Shown piece after piece: positions 42,088-53,192 of a DNA stretch of 64,000 nt. Position 1 is the first letter of the stretch, and each line of letters begins with the position of its first letter. The notes beneath the pieces are model-generated. The model worked only from the letters and a program-made list of their open reading frames with translations. It ran no database searches and had not been told where the DNA came from. The DNA comes from Caryophanon latum (GTDB lineage: Bacteria; Bacillota; Bacilli; Bacillales_A; Planococcaceae): the NCBI RefSeq assembly GCF_001700325.1, contig NZ_MATO01000006.1, forward strand, positions 78,045-142,044, given 5' to 3'. A program made the translations under genes and the position numbers.

Positions 42088-42882
42088 TTACGCCTCCTTC
42101 GTTTTTTTTGAGCGACTCATGAAGTAGTAATAGCCAATGACAATGGCAATCGTCACGATAAACACTAATCCTGAAATCGCATTTACCGTTAGTGAAATAC
42201 CGGCGCGTGCCATTGAGTAAATTTCAACGGATAACGTACTAAAGCCATTACCGGTTACGAAAAATGTTACGGCGAAGTCATCAAGTGAGTACGTTAACGC
42301 CATGAAGAAGCCGGCAAAAATACCTGGTTTAATGTACGGAAGAATGACGCGCGTTAATACGTCACGACGCGTTGCACCTAAGTCGAGTGCTGCATCAATT
42401 AAGTTCGTATTCATCTCGAGCATTTTTGGTAAAACCATTAATACGACGATTGGAATACTAAATGCGATATGTGAAATAAGCACTGATGTAAAGCCGAGCT
42501 TCACGCCAACCATCGTGAATAAAATTAAAAAGCTTGCCCCGATAACTACGTCTGGGCTAACAATTAAAATGTTGTTAAGTGATAGTAGCGTATTGCGCAT
42601 TTTTTTGTTGCGCAGTGATACGATCCCGACCGCACCGAGCGTACCGATAATCGTTGAAAATAGCGCAGATAATAACGCGACAATGACCGTGTTAATTAAA
42701 ATGATGAGCAAACGATTGTCGTCAAATACCGCCTTGTAATGCTCAAGCGTAAATCCTTCAAACGAGTTCATCGTGCCGCCGCTATTGAACGAGAAGAAAA
42801 TTAAATAGAAAATCGGCGCATATAAAATGACAAACACGAGCGCTAAATAAACTTTAGCTGACGTTGATAATGTTGAACGCAT
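42088..42882 (-). CDS. potC: Spermidine/putrescine ABC transporter permease PotC
   Basis: A 264-residue inner-membrane permease with six predicted helices. The cytoplasmic EAA loop that contacts the ATPase reads DAALDLGATRRDVLTRVILP. It starts immediately after the potB stop (TAAATG) with an AAAGGAGG site inside potB. It pairs with PotB to form the translocation channel. Confidence 0.93.
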   Translation of the reverse strand: MRSTLSTSAKVYLALVFVILYAPIFYLIFFSFNSGGTMNSFEGFTLEHYKAVFDDNRLLIILINTVIVALLSALFSTIIGTLGAVGIVSLRNKKMRNTLLSLNNILIVSPDVVIGASFLILFTMVGVKLGFTSVLISHIAFSIPIVVLMVLPKMLEMNTNLIDAALDLGATRRDVLTRVILPYIKPGIFAGFFMALTYSLDDFAVTFFVTGNGFSTLSVEIYSMARAGISLTVNAISGLVFIVTIAIVIGYYYFMSRSKKTKEA

Positions 42883-43686
42883 TTATGCTCGACCTCCTTT
42901 TTTCTTCGTGCGTGTAAACAGCATGCTCGCGAACATAATTAAAATTAAGAACACCGCAATCGTTGAACCCATGCCCCAGTTTTGTGCGACAAGGAATTGT
43001 TGCTCGATTGCTGTACCGAGCGTAATCACTTTGTTCCCGGCGATTAAACGCGTAATCATAAATAGCGATAGCGCTGGAATGAACGTTACTTGAATACCTG
43101 ATTTCACACCTTCAATTGTCAGCGGGAAAATGACGCGGCGGAACGTTGTAAACGCTGATGCTCCTAAATCGCGTGCGGCGTAAATAAGTGACGGGTTCAT
43201 CTCATCAAGCGCATTAAAAATTGGAATAATCATAAACGGAATGAAAATATATACCGCTACGAAAATAAAACTAAAATCTGTAAATAAAATTTGTGTCGGA
43301 TCAAAGCCGAACACTTCAATCATCGCGTTCACTGGACCACTTAAGCCGAAAATGCCGATGAATGCGTACGTTTTAAGCAGTAAGTTAATCCATGACGGAA
43401 TGATGATGAGCATGAGCCAAAGCTGCTTATGCTTCGTTTTCGTTAAAAAGTACGCGGTTGGATACGAAATGAGTAACGTGAAAAACGTAATTAAAAATGC
43501 GTACCAAAAGCTCGTTAGCGTCATCGTTAAGTACGCTGATGTAAAGAAGTTTTTGTAGTTCGCAAGCGTAAAGTCTCCGTTTAAATCGAGCAGCGAGTAG
43601 TACGCAATTAACCCGATTGGTGCGATGACGAAGAGGGCGATCCAAAATAAATATGGAATGAGCGCCGCTTTAGACTTAAACTTCAT
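42883..43686 (-). CDS. potB: Spermidine/putrescine ABC transporter permease PotB
   Basis: About 267 residues, six predicted helices. The EAA loop is [20 protein letters not shown]. The ATG at 43686 ([15 protein letters not shown]) lies inside the potA end and overlaps it by about 11 bases. An in-frame upstream start at 43701 is less likely because PotB proteins begin with a short basic tip. Translation is coupled with potA and potC. Confidence 0.92.
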   Translation of the reverse strand: MKFKSKAALIPYLFWIALFVIAPIGLIAYYSLLDLNGDFTLANYKNFFTSAYLTMTLTSFWYAFLITFFTLLISYPTAYFLTKTKHKQLWLMLIIIPSWINLLLKTYAFIGIFGLSGPVNAMIEVFGFDPTQILFTDFSFIFVAVYIFIPFMIIPIFNALDEMNPSLIYAARDLGASAFTTFRRVIFPLTIEGVKSGIQVTFIPALSLFMITRLIAGNKVITLGTAIEQQFLVAQNWGMGSTIAVFLILIMFASMLFTRTKKKGGRA

Positions 43687-44773
43687 CCGTATATGCCTCA
43701 ATGCGCGCGTCGAACTCTTCTTCTGTTTCGTTTAAACGCATAATGTGGATTGCTTCTGGTTCGAAATCTAGGCCTACTTGTGCACCAACTTCAGCCTGCT
43801 TTAATGAATGGACGAGCCATTCGTTGCCATCTTGATCGTACGTCGAAAGCTCATAATGGACACCGCGGAATAGCTGCGTATCGACGCGCACTGAAATTTT
43901 CCCAGCTTCTACCGTCGTTACGTGTAAATCTTCAGGGCGAATGACAACATCGATTTTTTCGTTCGGCTTAATCCCGCCATCTACACAGTCGAACACTTTG
44001 CCTGCAAATTTCACTTTATAATCTTCAATCATCGTGCCTTCTACGATGTTTGATTCTCCGATAAAGTCTGCAACGAAGCGGTTGATCGGCTCGTCGTAAA
44101 TGTCTACTGGTGTGCCGGATTGCTGAATGTTTCCTTCGTTTAAGACAAAAATTTCATCGCTCATCGCTAGCGCTTCCTCTTGGTCATGCGTAACGAAAAT
44201 AAACGTTTTGCCGAGGCGCTGCTGCAATTCGCGCAGCTCATACTGCATTTCGGTACGTAGCTTTAAATCAAGCGCTGATAACGGCTCGTCTAGTAAAATG
44301 ACTTCGGGGTCGTTCACAATCGCACGTGCGATCGCCACACGCTGACGTTGACCGCCTGACATTTCGTTCATTTCACGTGATTCGTAGCCTGATAAGTTAA
44401 CGAACTTTAACGCCTCTGCAACGCGCTCTTTAATTTCAGCTTCCTTTACTTTTTTAATGCGTAAGCCGAATGCGACGTTTTCAAAGACATTTAAATGCGG
44501 GAATAATGCGTAGTCTTGGAATACTGTGTTCACTTGACGTTCGTTAGCTGGCACGTCGTTTACACGCTTGTCGTTAAAGTACACATCTCCTGTAGATGGT
44601 GTTTCAAATCCGGCAATAATGCGTAAAATCGTCGTTTTGCCACAGCCAGATGGACCAAGTAACGTATAAAACTTGCCACGCTCTAGCTCAAAACTAACGC
44701 CTTTTAACACAGTCGTGCTGCTGTTGTAAGATTTTGTGACATTTTCAAAGCGAATAATCGTATCGTTTGTCAT
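43676..44773 (-). CDS. potA: Spermidine/putrescine ABC transporter ATP-binding protein PotA
   Basis: A 365-residue ATPase of the MalK/PotA type. Walker A is GPSGCGKTT (about 37-45), the signature is [15 protein letters not shown], Walker B is [12 protein letters not shown], and the switch His is in FVTHDQEEA. The C-terminal TOBE regulatory domain runs from about 240. It powers polyamine import through PotBC. AGGAGG precedes the ATG. The gene follows the regulator by 11 bp. Confidence 0.95.
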   Translation of the reverse strand: MTNDTIIRFENVTKSYNSSTTVLKGVSFELERGKFYTLLGPSGCGKTTILRIIAGFETPSTGDVYFNDKRVNDVPANERQVNTVFQDYALFPHLNVFENVAFGLRIKKVKEAEIKERVAEALKFVNLSGYESREMNEMSGGQRQRVAIARAIVNDPEVILLDEPLSALDLKLRTEMQYELRELQQRLGKTFIFVTHDQEEALAMSDEIFVLNEGNIQQSGTPVDIYDEPINRFVADFIGESNIVEGTMIEDYKVKFAGKVFDCVDGGIKPNEKIDVVIRPEDLHVTTVEAGKISVRVDTQLFRGVHYELSTYDQDGNEWLVHSLKQAEVGAQVGLDFEPEAIHIMRLNETEEEFDARIEAYTDEV

Positions 44774-44784
44774 GCGAAAGCCTC

Positions 44785-45327
44785 CTATAAGTATGAATGA
44801 GTAGTAACTAATAAAATTTTTGTTTGCTGCTGTGCTGCGTTTGTAATTTGATGTGCCGTTTTACAGTCGAAATATACGGCATTTCCTTCATTTGCAATAA
44901 ACTGCTCATTTCCGAGTGTGAGGCGAATTTTTCCTTCGAGTACGTGCACGAACGTTTCGGCAAGCGATGGAGGGAATGTTTTGAACTCACCGTGCTTGTC
45001 AAACGTAATGATCACTGGTTCCATTTCTTTTTCGTTTGACGTCGGGATAAGCCAACGAATATGATATTTTTTTTCTTCGTCGATAAAGCTCGTTTGGTCT
45101 TCCTCTGTATACACAACTTTTTGTTCTTTTACTTCATCATCAAAAAAATCACGCGGTGTTGAGCCGAGCACTTCTAAAATGGAAAACAATGTTTCAATAG
45201 AAGGGGAGTTTAAGTCACGTTCTAGCTGAGAAATATAGCCTTTACTTAAATCTGTCCGTTCACCAAGCTCCTCTTGCGTTAACCCTTTTTGTAAGCGTAA
45301 CGATTTAATTTTGCTACCAATTTGCAA
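44785..45327 (-). CDS. XRE-cupin regulator of the pot operon
   Basis: A 180-residue protein. The N-terminal XRE/Cro HTH (about 5-60) reads [20 protein letters not shown] then [18 protein letters not shown]-terminal cupin sensor domain follows (about 105-178), with [20 protein letters not shown] and [16 protein letters not shown]. This PuuR/YdcN-like type often controls polyamine genes, and it is the first gene of the regulator-potABCD operon, so autoregulation by polyamines is likely (inference). The start is TTG at 45327 with AAGGAGG eight bases upstream; no ATG start fits. Confidence 0.9.
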   Translation of the reverse strand: MQIGSKIKSLRLQKGLTQEELGERTDLSKGYISQLERDLNSPSIETLFSILEVLGSTPRDFFDDEVKEQKVVYTEEDQTSFIDEEKKYHIRWLIPTSNEKEMEPVIITFDKHGEFKTFPPSLAETFVHVLEGKIRLTLGNEQFIANEGNAVYFDCKTAHQITNAAQQQTKILLVTTHSYL

Positions 45328-45339
45328 AAAGTACGCCTC

Positions 45340-45420
45340 CTTATTTTAGTTTAGTAAAAATAAACAGTTAGTAATTAGAGTTTACTTTAACAAAACATAT
45401 AGTTTACAAATGCATTTTTC
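45340..45420 (-). promoter_or_regulatory. Likely promoter/operator of the pot operon
   Basis: An AT-rich stretch with repeated half-sites: GTTTAGTAAA (45350-45359) and GTTTACTTTA (45380-45389), each close to TTAGT or TAGTTTAC tracts. It lies directly upstream of the XRE-cupin gene, where an autoregulator would bind. Exact sites are not determined. Confidence 0.35.
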
Positions 45421-45618
45421 ATTATACACATATAGTAGGTGTTTTCAACTATTACGAAGTGAAAATAGCGTAAACGGTGATAAATAGGTTAAAGTGATTA
45501 GGTGAAATAGAAAAACTGTGTTGGGGAGAGGGGGGAGGAGTGTTACAATACATACGATTCATTGTTTGTTAGGCTCTTTTTCAAATAAAAACGAAATATG
45601 AAAAAGTGAAAAGGAAAA

Positions 45619-45720
45619 CACGTCTGTTCATTAGCGATTCAATTGGCATTTCGCGTATTATGTCTCTGCGATTACTCATCACAAAAAGCGAAAGAAGTCT
45701 CGCCGCATGCTCATTAACAT
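45619..45720 (-). repeat. Dispersed repeat D (degenerate end module plus hairpin)
   Basis: 45619-45668 is a diverged reverse-orientation copy of the 50-bp module (the core TTGGCATTTCGCGTATT is intact). 45694-45715 repeats CTCGCCGCAT of repeat F and carries a GCATG/CATGC hairpin. The rest of the 486-bp gap (45328-45813) contains the pot promoter region and a G-rich tract near 45523-45541, and no gene. Confidence 0.6.
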
Positions 45721-45813
45721 GCAGCGTTTATTTCTAAGTTTGTTGTTGAAAATAATCGAGGTCATTATATACAAAGCGCTAATGAACGAACCTACGTGAA
45801 AGGAGGACGTTGT

Positions 45814-46473
45814 ATGAAAAAAGAATTCGCAGTGATTGGATTAGGACGTTTCGGCAGCAGCATCGTGCGTGAGCTTATTGATCAAGGTGCGAACGTTATG
45901 GCGATTGATTTTAAAGCTGAGCGTGTCGATGAATTTATGCATGTTGCAACGAATGCAGTTGTAGCAGATACGACGGATGAAAATGTTTTAAAATCCATTG
46001 GCATTCACGAATTTGAGCATGTCATCGTTGCAATTGGTGAGGACATACAAGCGAGCATTTTAACGACGCTTATGTTAAAGGAGCTTGGTGTGGCGAAAAT
46101 TACAGTGAAGGCACAAAATGAATACCATGAGAAAGTGCTGCGTAAAATTGGTGCGGATTTCGTCGTGCATCCAGAGCGAGATATGGGAATCCGTATTGCG
46201 AATAATTTAATGTCCAATACGGTGCTTGATTATTTAGAACTATCCGATGAGCATTCGATTATGGAGCTACGCGCAAACGATGCGATTGCAGGCTACTCAA
46301 TTATTGATCTTGATATTCGTGCGCAGTATGGCATTAATATTATCGGCATTAAACGCGGCACACAAATTTTAATTTCGCCAAATCCAGCAGATAAAATTTT
46401 ACGCGACGATATTTTGCTTGTCATCGGGGCAGATACGGACATCAATCGTTTCGTACAGCGAGCGATGCATTAA
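45814..46473 (+). CDS. ktrC: Potassium channel RCK subunit (KtrC/KtrA)
   Basis: About 219 residues. The RCK_N Rossmann domain starts FAVIGLGRFGSSIVRELIDQ (GxGxxG, nucleotide binding) and ends near 130. The RCK_C domain (about 140-219) is where c-di-AMP binds in relatives. It gates a KtrB/KtrD membrane subunit; the candidate here is the gene at 23759. The position upstream of rnjA-rpoY fits B. subtilis ktrC (ykqB). The start at 45814 has AAAGGAGG; an upstream GTG overlaps that site. Confidence 0.92.
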   Translation: MKKEFAVIGLGRFGSSIVRELIDQGANVMAIDFKAERVDEFMHVATNAVVADTTDENVLKSIGIHEFEHVIVAIGEDIQASILTTLMLKELGVAKITVKAQNEYHEKVLRKIGADFVVHPERDMGIRIANNLMSNTVLDYLELSDEHSIMELRANDAIAGYSIIDLDIRAQYGINIIGIKRGTQILISPNPADKILRDDILLVIGADTDINRFVQRAMH

Positions 46474-46510
46474 AAAAAGCGATGCGCATCAAACAGGCGC
46501 ATCGCTTTTT
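46474..46510. terminator. Bidirectional terminator between ktrC and psiE
   Basis: AAAAAGCGATGCGC pairs with GCGCATCGCTTTTT. It is a strong hairpin with A/T runs on both sides. Confidence 0.88.
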
Positions 46511-46940
46511 ACGATTCATTTTCTTTTGTTCCAGTTGGTCGTTGTCGTGGTGTCATGTTAATGATGAAGTAGCCGATAATGAGTACTAAAATGACGAGTG
46601 CAAATAGTAGCGTATGCATTGGATCTTCATGCTCGACGATAATTAAGCGAATCATTGCAGTAATGCCGATGTAAATGAAGTAGCGAAGCGGGAAGTGATA
46701 GTCCTCCTTGAAATATTTCACGATCATCGTAATGAACTCAAAGTATAAGAAAAATACTAAAATGTCCGCGAGCACTTCTTTGTAGTCGTAGTTGTTTGCT
46801 TGAAACAGTGCGATAATGAAGCCGACTAGTTCGCGTATCATTAAAAAGACGAGCACGAGTGCTAAAACGGCGAGTGAGAAATTTAAAATAGCTTGTAACG
46901 CTTGGGGGATGAGTTTTTTCATCGGGTACGGTGTTTTCAT
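46509..46940 (-). CDS. psiE: PsiE-family membrane protein
   Basis: A 143-residue protein with four predicted membrane helices and the family tract FFLYFEFITMIVKYFKEDYH followed by HFPLRYFIYIGITAMIRLII. PsiE is named for phosphate-starvation induction in E. coli; its function is unknown. The ATG at 46940 has an AGGAGG site (CCTCC on the plus strand at about 46950). A second in-frame ATG lies at residue 7. Confidence 0.82.
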   Translation of the reverse strand: MKTPYPMKKLIPQALQAILNFSLAVLALVLVFLMIRELVGFIIALFQANNYDYKEVLADILVFFLYFEFITMIVKYFKEDYHFPLRYFIYIGITAMIRLIIVEHEDPMHTLLFALVILVLIIGYFIINMTPRQRPTGTKENES

Positions 46941-47078
46941 TTATAGAACGCCTCCTTTTGTTATATATACGGTCGAACGTGTAAAAAGAAACATCGTCAT
47001 ATGCTTGTTTCTGACAAAATGAACAAGTGTAAGCGTTTTTGTGCAGTAGAGTGTGCACAACTTACAGAAAAATGATGA

Positions 47079-47126
47079 AAAAAAAAGGCTATGCGAGCAG
47101 TCAAAATCGACTTTTCGCATAGCCTT
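47079..47126 (-). terminator. rnjA terminator
   Basis: AAGGCTATGCGA and TCGCATAGCCTT form the stem; the minus strand continues with eight or more T. Confidence 0.87.
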
Positions 47127-47131
47127 GTATT

Positions 47132-48799
47132 TTACACTTCCATAATGATCGGTAAAATCATTGGACGACGTTTCGTTTTCTCAAATAAATAAGGTCCTAG
47201 TACGTCGGTAATGTCGTTTTTCAGCTCAGTCCATTGCACGTCTTTTGATTGAACCGTCGCTTGTAGGTGATGGTTTAACATTTTTTGTGCTTCATTAATC
47301 ATCGTACCTGATTCGCGCATATATACGAAGCCACGTGAAATGATGTCTGGGCCTGAGACGATTTTTTGTTTTTTCATATCAACGCTTACGACAACGATTA
47401 CTAAACCTTCTTCTGAAAGGATACGGCGGTCGCGTAATACGATATTGCCGATGTCTCCAATACCGCTACCGTCGATATACACATCGCCTGAAGGAATGCG
47501 ACCTGCTACATGTGCTTCTTTCGCACTTAATGCAAGGACGTCACCATTTTCCATTACGAATGTGTTTTCCTCTGGTACGTCACAATCAACTGCAAGTGTC
47601 GTATGCATTTTTAACATGCGGTACTCACCGTGAATTGGCATGAAAAATTTAGGTTTCATTAAACGAAGCATAAGCTTTTGCTCTTCTTGTGAGCCGTGAC
47701 CAGATGTGTGAATGTTGTTTAATTTACCGTGAATAACGTCAGCGCCTGCACGGTAAAGTAAGTTAATAATTTTGTTTACGCTACCTGTGTTACCAGGGAT
47801 TGGTGAAGATGAGAAAATGACTGTATCGCCAGGCTGAATTTGAATTTGTCGGTGCGTACCGTTTGCGATACGTGATAAAGCCGCCATCGGTTCACCTTGA
47901 GAGCCAGTACATAAAATCATCACTTCATTTGCTGGTAAACGATTTAAGCTTTGTGCATCGATGAATGTCTCTTTCGGTGCAGTAATGTAGCCTAATTCAC
48001 GTCCAATTGTAATCGCGTTATCCATTGAACGACCGAATACGGCAATTTTACGACCGTGCTCTACAGCTGCATCTGTTACTTGCTTTAAACGATCAATGTT
48101 TGAAGCGAATGATGCGAAAATAATACGACCTTCCACTGTGCGGAAAATATCGTGAATGCTTTCGCCAACTTTGCGCTCTGACATTGTAAAGTTTGGTACT
48201 TCTGCGTTTGTACTATCCGATAGTAAACAAAGTACACCGTCGCGCCCGATTTCAGCCATTTTTGTTAAGTTCGCAGGCTGACCAACAGGTGTGAAGTCAA
48301 ATTTAAAGTCACCTGTATGTACGATATTACCAGGTGGTGTTTTCACAACGACTCCGAATGCATCTGGAATACTATGTGTCGTACGGAAAAAGCTTACAGA
48401 TGTTTTACGGAATTTAATGATGTCTTCTTCTTGAATTTCAATTAACTTCGTCGTGCGTAATAAATTATGTTCATCCAATTTGTTACGCAATAAACCTAAC
48501 GCTAATTTACCACCATATACCGGTACATTAATTTGACGTAATAAATAAGGAATACCACCGATATGGTCCTCGTGTCCGTGTGTAATGAATAACCCTTTAA
48601 TTTTGTCTACATTGCGCTGTAAGTACGTATAGTCTGGAATTACGTAATCAATTCCTAAAAGATCGTCCTCTGGGAATTTAATACCCGCATCGATTAAAAC
48701 GATTTCGTCTTGGAATTGAATGCCGTACGTATTTTTACCGATTTCGCCTAGTCCGCCAAGTGCGAAAACAGCAGCCTGATCATTTTTTACAAATTTCAT
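47132..48799 (-). CDS. rnjA: Ribonuclease J1
   Basis: A 555-residue metallo-beta-lactamase/beta-CASP ribonuclease with 5' exonuclease and endonuclease activity, central to mRNA decay and rRNA maturation. The zinc motif is [10 protein letters not shown] (about 73-82); further ligands are in [11 protein letters not shown] and the SDSTNAEVP motif. The beta-CASP domain and C-terminal domain are full length. It starts 5 bp after the rpoY stop, with its RBS inside rpoY. This rpoY-rnjA pairing is conserved across Bacillales. Confidence 0.95.
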   Translation of the reverse strand: MKFVKNDQAAVFALGGLGEIGKNTYGIQFQDEIVLIDAGIKFPEDDLLGIDYVIPDYTYLQRNVDKIKGLFITHGHEDHIGGIPYLLRQINVPVYGGKLALGLLRNKLDEHNLLRTTKLIEIQEEDIIKFRKTSVSFFRTTHSIPDAFGVVVKTPPGNIVHTGDFKFDFTPVGQPANLTKMAEIGRDGVLCLLSDSTNAEVPNFTMSERKVGESIHDIFRTVEGRIIFASFASNIDRLKQVTDAAVEHGRKIAVFGRSMDNAITIGRELGYITAPKETFIDAQSLNRLPANEVMILCTGSQGEPMAALSRIANGTHRQIQIQPGDTVIFSSSPIPGNTGSVNKIINLLYRAGADVIHGKLNNIHTSGHGSQEEQKLMLRLMKPKFFMPIHGEYRMLKMHTTLAVDCDVPEENTFVMENGDVLALSAKEAHVAGRIPSGDVYIDGSGIGDIGNIVLRDRRILSEEGLVIVVVSVDMKKQKIVSGPDIISRGFVYMRESGTMINEAQKMLNHHLQATVQSKDVQWTELKNDITDVLGPYLFEKTKRRPMILPIIMEV

Positions 48800-48804
48800 C
48801 AGGA

Positions 48805-49014
48805 CTAAATGTTCTCCAATTTGAAGTTCGGGCTTGCTTGCTCATACGTTAAGTAGTTGCCTTCAAGCAGTTGAATGAACTCGATGTTATATTTGCGGTC
48901 TTTTAGTTTGTTACGAACATCGCGCTCGTTTGTTGCCTCTAAATATAGGCTTTTTGTGTTTTCGCGAACTGGTACTTCTTGCGCATCTTCTTGGTAATAA
49001 ACTTTGTAAATCAT
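48805..49014 (-). CDS. rpoY: RNA polymerase epsilon subunit RpoY (YkzG)
   Basis: A 69-residue small subunit of Firmicute RNA polymerase. It has the family pattern [20 protein letters not shown], then [15 protein letters not shown] and [18 protein letters not shown]. RpoY binds the core near the beta' jaw. It is cotranscribed with rnjA, as in other Bacillales. An AAAGGAGCG site precedes the ATG. Confidence 0.95.
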   Translation of the reverse strand: MIYKVYYQEDAQEVPVRENTKSLYLEATNERDVRNKLKDRKYNIEFIQLLEGNYLTYEQASPNFKLENI

Positions 49015-49115
49015 GTTTTACGCTCCTTTAAAACGTTCAGTATTATTGCATTATGGCACAACCTCGCCTAAAAATTAATGCATTTCCTTTATATTATCAC
49101 GCGGCTACCTTAAAA

Positions 49116-49150
49116 TAAAGAAAGGAGTTGCTTTTTTCGTAAGCAACTCC
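49116..49150 (-). terminator. Terminator downstream of the small cationic peptide gene
   Basis: On the minus strand GGAGTTGCTT pairs with AAGCAACTCC around a 7-base loop and is followed by TTTCTTTATTTT. It separates the peptide gene from rpoY. Confidence 0.8.
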
Positions 49151-49186
49151 ATCAAAGGAAAAATAATACACATCAATTTTCGCAGG

Positions 49187-49258
49187 CTATGCGATTGTTT
49201 TTTTATTAAGGATGCCATTAAGTCGTCTCAAAATCTTACGTTTTAATCGTTTTAACAT
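49187..49258 (-). CDS. 23-residue basic amphipathic peptide (unrecognised)
   Basis: An open frame from ATG 49258 to TAG 49187 encodes 23 residues starting MLKRLKRKILRR. Nine residues are Lys/Arg and none are acidic. Hydrophobic residues at 2, 5, 9, 10, 13, 16 and 17 would line one face of a helix. It has an AAGGAGTG site (49266-49273) seven bases upstream, a good promoter and a dedicated terminator, so it looks like a real independent transcript. It could be a membrane-active or RNA-binding peptide, a toxin, or a leader-type sORF. It resembles no family I know. Confidence 0.6.
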   Translation of the reverse strand: MLKRLKRKILRRLNGILNKKTIA

Positions 49259-49283
49259 GGCGAATCACTCCTTACTTAATAAT

Positions 49284-49312
49284 AGTATAATCTAAAAAAA
49301 CAAATAAGTAAA
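49284..49312 (-). promoter_or_regulatory. Promoter of the small peptide gene
   Basis: On the minus strand TTTACT (49312-49307) and TATACT (49289-49284) are 17 bases apart, placing the start of transcription just upstream of the RBS. Confidence 0.55.
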
Positions 49313-49360
49313 GAACGAAATAATTGACAAATCTTTTGAAATGGAGTAAGGAGCTTAAGC

Positions 49361-50134
49361 ATGACAAACAAATTATTATTTTTCGACGTAGACGGTACGT
49401 TGTATAACAGCCAAAAGCAATTATCGTACGCAACAAAAGAAGCGATTCAGCTCGCAAAGGAAAATGGACATATCGTAGCGATTGCGACAGGTCGCGGTCC
49501 GTTTATGATCGAGGAGCTGCGCCGAGAGCTAGCAATCGACACATTCGTCACATATAACGGACAATACGTCGTGCATGAGGGCGACATTATTTTCACTGAC
49601 GAGCTAACGAAGGAGCAGCAGCACGACATTATCGCGTTTGCTGCTAGTCGCAATGAGCCAGTCGTCTTCATGACTGCAGCGGAAATGATTGCGTCTGTGC
49701 CAAATCATGGCGGCATCGGAGCGTCACTTAGTACGTTGAAATATCCGTATCCGCGCGTCGAAGCGGACTACTTTAAAAACAATCCAGTATATCAGCTGTT
49801 GCTGTACACACCAGTCGAGCAAGAGCGTATATATACGGAGCGTTTCGATTACGTGCAGCTCGTTCGCTGGCACGAGACATCATGCGACGTACTGCCAAAA
49901 GCTGGATCGAAGGCGCGCGGTATTCAAAAGCTTGCGGAGCGTTTAGGCTTTAGTATGGACGATGTCATCGCGTTTGGTGACGGCTTAAATGATGTCGAAA
50001 TGCTACAAGCAGCACGTATAGGCGTCTGCTTAGGTAACGGGCATGAAAAAGCGAAGGAAGCGGCTGATTACGTCGTCGCGCATGTTGATGACGAAGGGCT
50101 GTCGCAGGCGATGCGCATGCTGGAATTAATTTAA
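49361..50134 (+). CDS. ykrA: HAD-superfamily Cof-type phosphatase (YkrA-like)
   Basis: A 257-residue HAD phosphatase with a C2B cap. Motif I is FFDVDGTLYNS (nucleophile Asp and acid Asp), motif II is AIATGRGPF, the motif III Lys is in AGSKARGIQKL, and motif IV is AFGDGLNDVEML. Cof-type enzymes dephosphorylate sugar phosphates, flavin precursors or similar small molecules. AAGGAG precedes the ATG. It lies between rpoY-rnjA and def, the place of B. subtilis ykrA. Confidence 0.9.
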   Translation: MTNKLLFFDVDGTLYNSQKQLSYATKEAIQLAKENGHIVAIATGRGPFMIEELRRELAIDTFVTYNGQYVVHEGDIIFTDELTKEQQHDIIAFAASRNEPVVFMTAAEMIASVPNHGGIGASLSTLKYPYPRVEADYFKNNPVYQLLLYTPVEQERIYTERFDYVQLVRWHETSCDVLPKAGSKARGIQKLAERLGFSMDDVIAFGDGLNDVEMLQAARIGVCLGNGHEKAKEAADYVVAHVDDEGLSQAMRMLELI

Positions 50135-50139
50135 ACGAC

Positions 50140-50176
50140 AAAAGGTGTACTCGGATTTTTTTCGAGTACACCTTTT
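50140..50176. terminator. Bidirectional terminator between ykrA and def
   Basis: AAAAGGTGTACTCG and CGAGTACACCTTTT form a perfect 14-bp stem. Confidence 0.88.
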
Positions 50177-50226
50177 GTATGTTTGAACGTTAAGCGACGG
50201 TGGAACATGAACAACAGCGGCTTTTT

Positions 50227-50784
50227 TTATGCGCGCTCAAATGGTGTGCTGTTATCGATTGGTCCGAACGGGTCTTTTTCGTTAATGCGGTCATAAAACA
50301 TGACACCGTTTAAATGATCCAGCTCGTGCTGGAACGCGATTGCCGGCAAACCAGTTAATCGAATTTTATGCTCGTTGCCATCCACATCTTTAAACTTCAC
50401 AGTAATACGGGCGTAGCGAGGTACATAACCAGGCACGTTGCGGTCTACCGATAAGCAGCCTTCACCAGACGTAATGTACGTTTGCTCGACAGAATGGCTG
50501 ACGATTTTCGGGTTGATTGCAACGAAGCTCACCTGCACATCTTTTTCGTCCGTTAAATGTAGGGCGAACATGCGCTTTGCAACATTTACTTGATTCGCTG
50601 CTAAACCGATGCCTCCACGTAAATTGTATTTTTCAGCCATGATTGGATCTTGGCTATTGACTAAAAACTCCATCATATCGGCTGCAAGTTGGCGTTCCTC
50701 AGCTGTTAATGGGAATGTCATTTCAACTGCCTTTGTGCGCAGTGTTTCGTGACCTTCACGAATAATGTCATCCATCGTAATCAT
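50227..50784 (-). CDS. def: Peptide deformylase
   Basis: A 185-residue type 2 peptide deformylase that removes the formyl group from nascent proteins. All three motifs are visible: GIGLAANQ (motif 1), EGCLS with the metal Cys (motif 2) and HELDH with two metal His and the catalytic Glu (motif 3). The N-terminal insertion typical of Bacillus DefB is present. AAAGGAAG precedes the ATG. It is transcribed leftward, away from pdhA; the synteny ykrA-def-pdh matches Bacillus (ykrB). Confidence 0.95.
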   Translation of the reverse strand: MITMDDIIREGHETLRTKAVEMTFPLTAEERQLAADMMEFLVNSQDPIMAEKYNLRGGIGLAANQVNVAKRMFALHLTDEKDVQVSFVAINPKIVSHSVEQTYITSGEGCLSVDRNVPGYVPRYARITVKFKDVDGNEHKIRLTGLPAIAFQHELDHLNGVMFYDRINEKDPFGPIDNSTPFERA

Positions 50785-52192
<1,408 letters not shown>

Positions 52193-52195
52193 GCG

Positions 52196-53173
52196 ATGGC
52201 ACAAATGACGATGATTCAAGCAATTACAGATGCATTACGTTGCGAGTTACGAGACGATGAAAACGTGCTTGTATTCGGTGAAGACGTTGGCGTAAACGGC
52301 GGTGTATTCCGTGCGACAGAAGGTTTACAAAAAGAATTCGGTGAAGAGCGTGTATTTGATACGCCACTTGCAGAATCAGGTATTGGCGGCTTGGCGATCG
52401 GTTTATCGTTAACAGGCTTCCGTCCCGTACCAGAAATTCAGTTTTTCGGCTTCGTCTATGAAGTGATGGATTCCATTAGCGGTCAGCTTGCGCGTATGAG
52501 CTACCGTTCAGGCGGCGTGTACAACGCACCGGTAACGATTCGTTCTCCGTTCGGTGGCGGCGTACACACACCGGAAATGCACTCGGACTCATTAGAAGGG
52601 TTAATGGCGCAGCAACCAGGCTTAAAAGTTGTCGTACCATCAACACCATACGATGCAAAAGGGCTACTCATTTCATCAATTCGCGATAACGACCCAGTTA
52701 TTTTCCTGGAGCATTTAAAGCTTTATCGCTCGTTCCGTGAAGAGGTGCCAGAGGAGTCATACACAATTCCTTTAGGTAAAGCGGACGTGAAGCGTGAAGG
52801 AACAGATTTAACGATCATCGCATACGGTTTAATGGTACATGAATCACTGAAGGCAGCAGAGGAGCTTGAAAAGGAAGGGCACTCTGTAGAAGTAATCGAC
52901 TTACGTACAATTCAGCCGCTTGATATTGAAACGATTATTGCATCGGTTGAAAAAACGAACCGCGCAATCGTCGTACAAGAGGCGCAAAAGCAAGCGGGCA
53001 TCGCAGCAAACGTCGTAGCAGAAATTACAGAACGTGCTATTTTGTCATTAGAAGCACCTGTACTGCGCGTAGCAGCTCCAGATACAATTTATCCATTCCC
53101 GCAAGCAGAGGGCGTATGGTTACCGACATATAAAGACGTATACGAAACAGCGAAAAAAGTTTTAACATTCTAA
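52196..53173 (+). CDS. pdhB: Pyruvate dehydrogenase E1 beta
   Basis: A 325-residue transketolase-like beta subunit. The key TPP-activating Glu region is [18 protein letters not shown], followed by [14 protein letters not shown] and [17 protein letters not shown]. The C-terminal domain ends with [19 protein letters not shown]. It starts 3 bp after pdhA. It forms the alpha2beta2 E1 heterotetramer that sits on the E2 core. Confidence 0.96.
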   Translation: MAQMTMIQAITDALRCELRDDENVLVFGEDVGVNGGVFRATEGLQKEFGEERVFDTPLAESGIGGLAIGLSLTGFRPVPEIQFFGFVYEVMDSISGQLARMSYRSGGVYNAPVTIRSPFGGGVHTPEMHSDSLEGLMAQQPGLKVVVPSTPYDAKGLLISSIRDNDPVIFLEHLKLYRSFREEVPEESYTIPLGKADVKREGTDLTIIAYGLMVHESLKAAEELEKEGHSVEVIDLRTIQPLDIETIIASVEKTNRAIVVQEAQKQAGIAANVVAEITERAILSLEAPVLRVAAPDTIYPFPQAEGVWLPTYKDVYETAKKVLTF

Positions 53174-53192
53174 TTGGACGAGGTGAAGAGCA

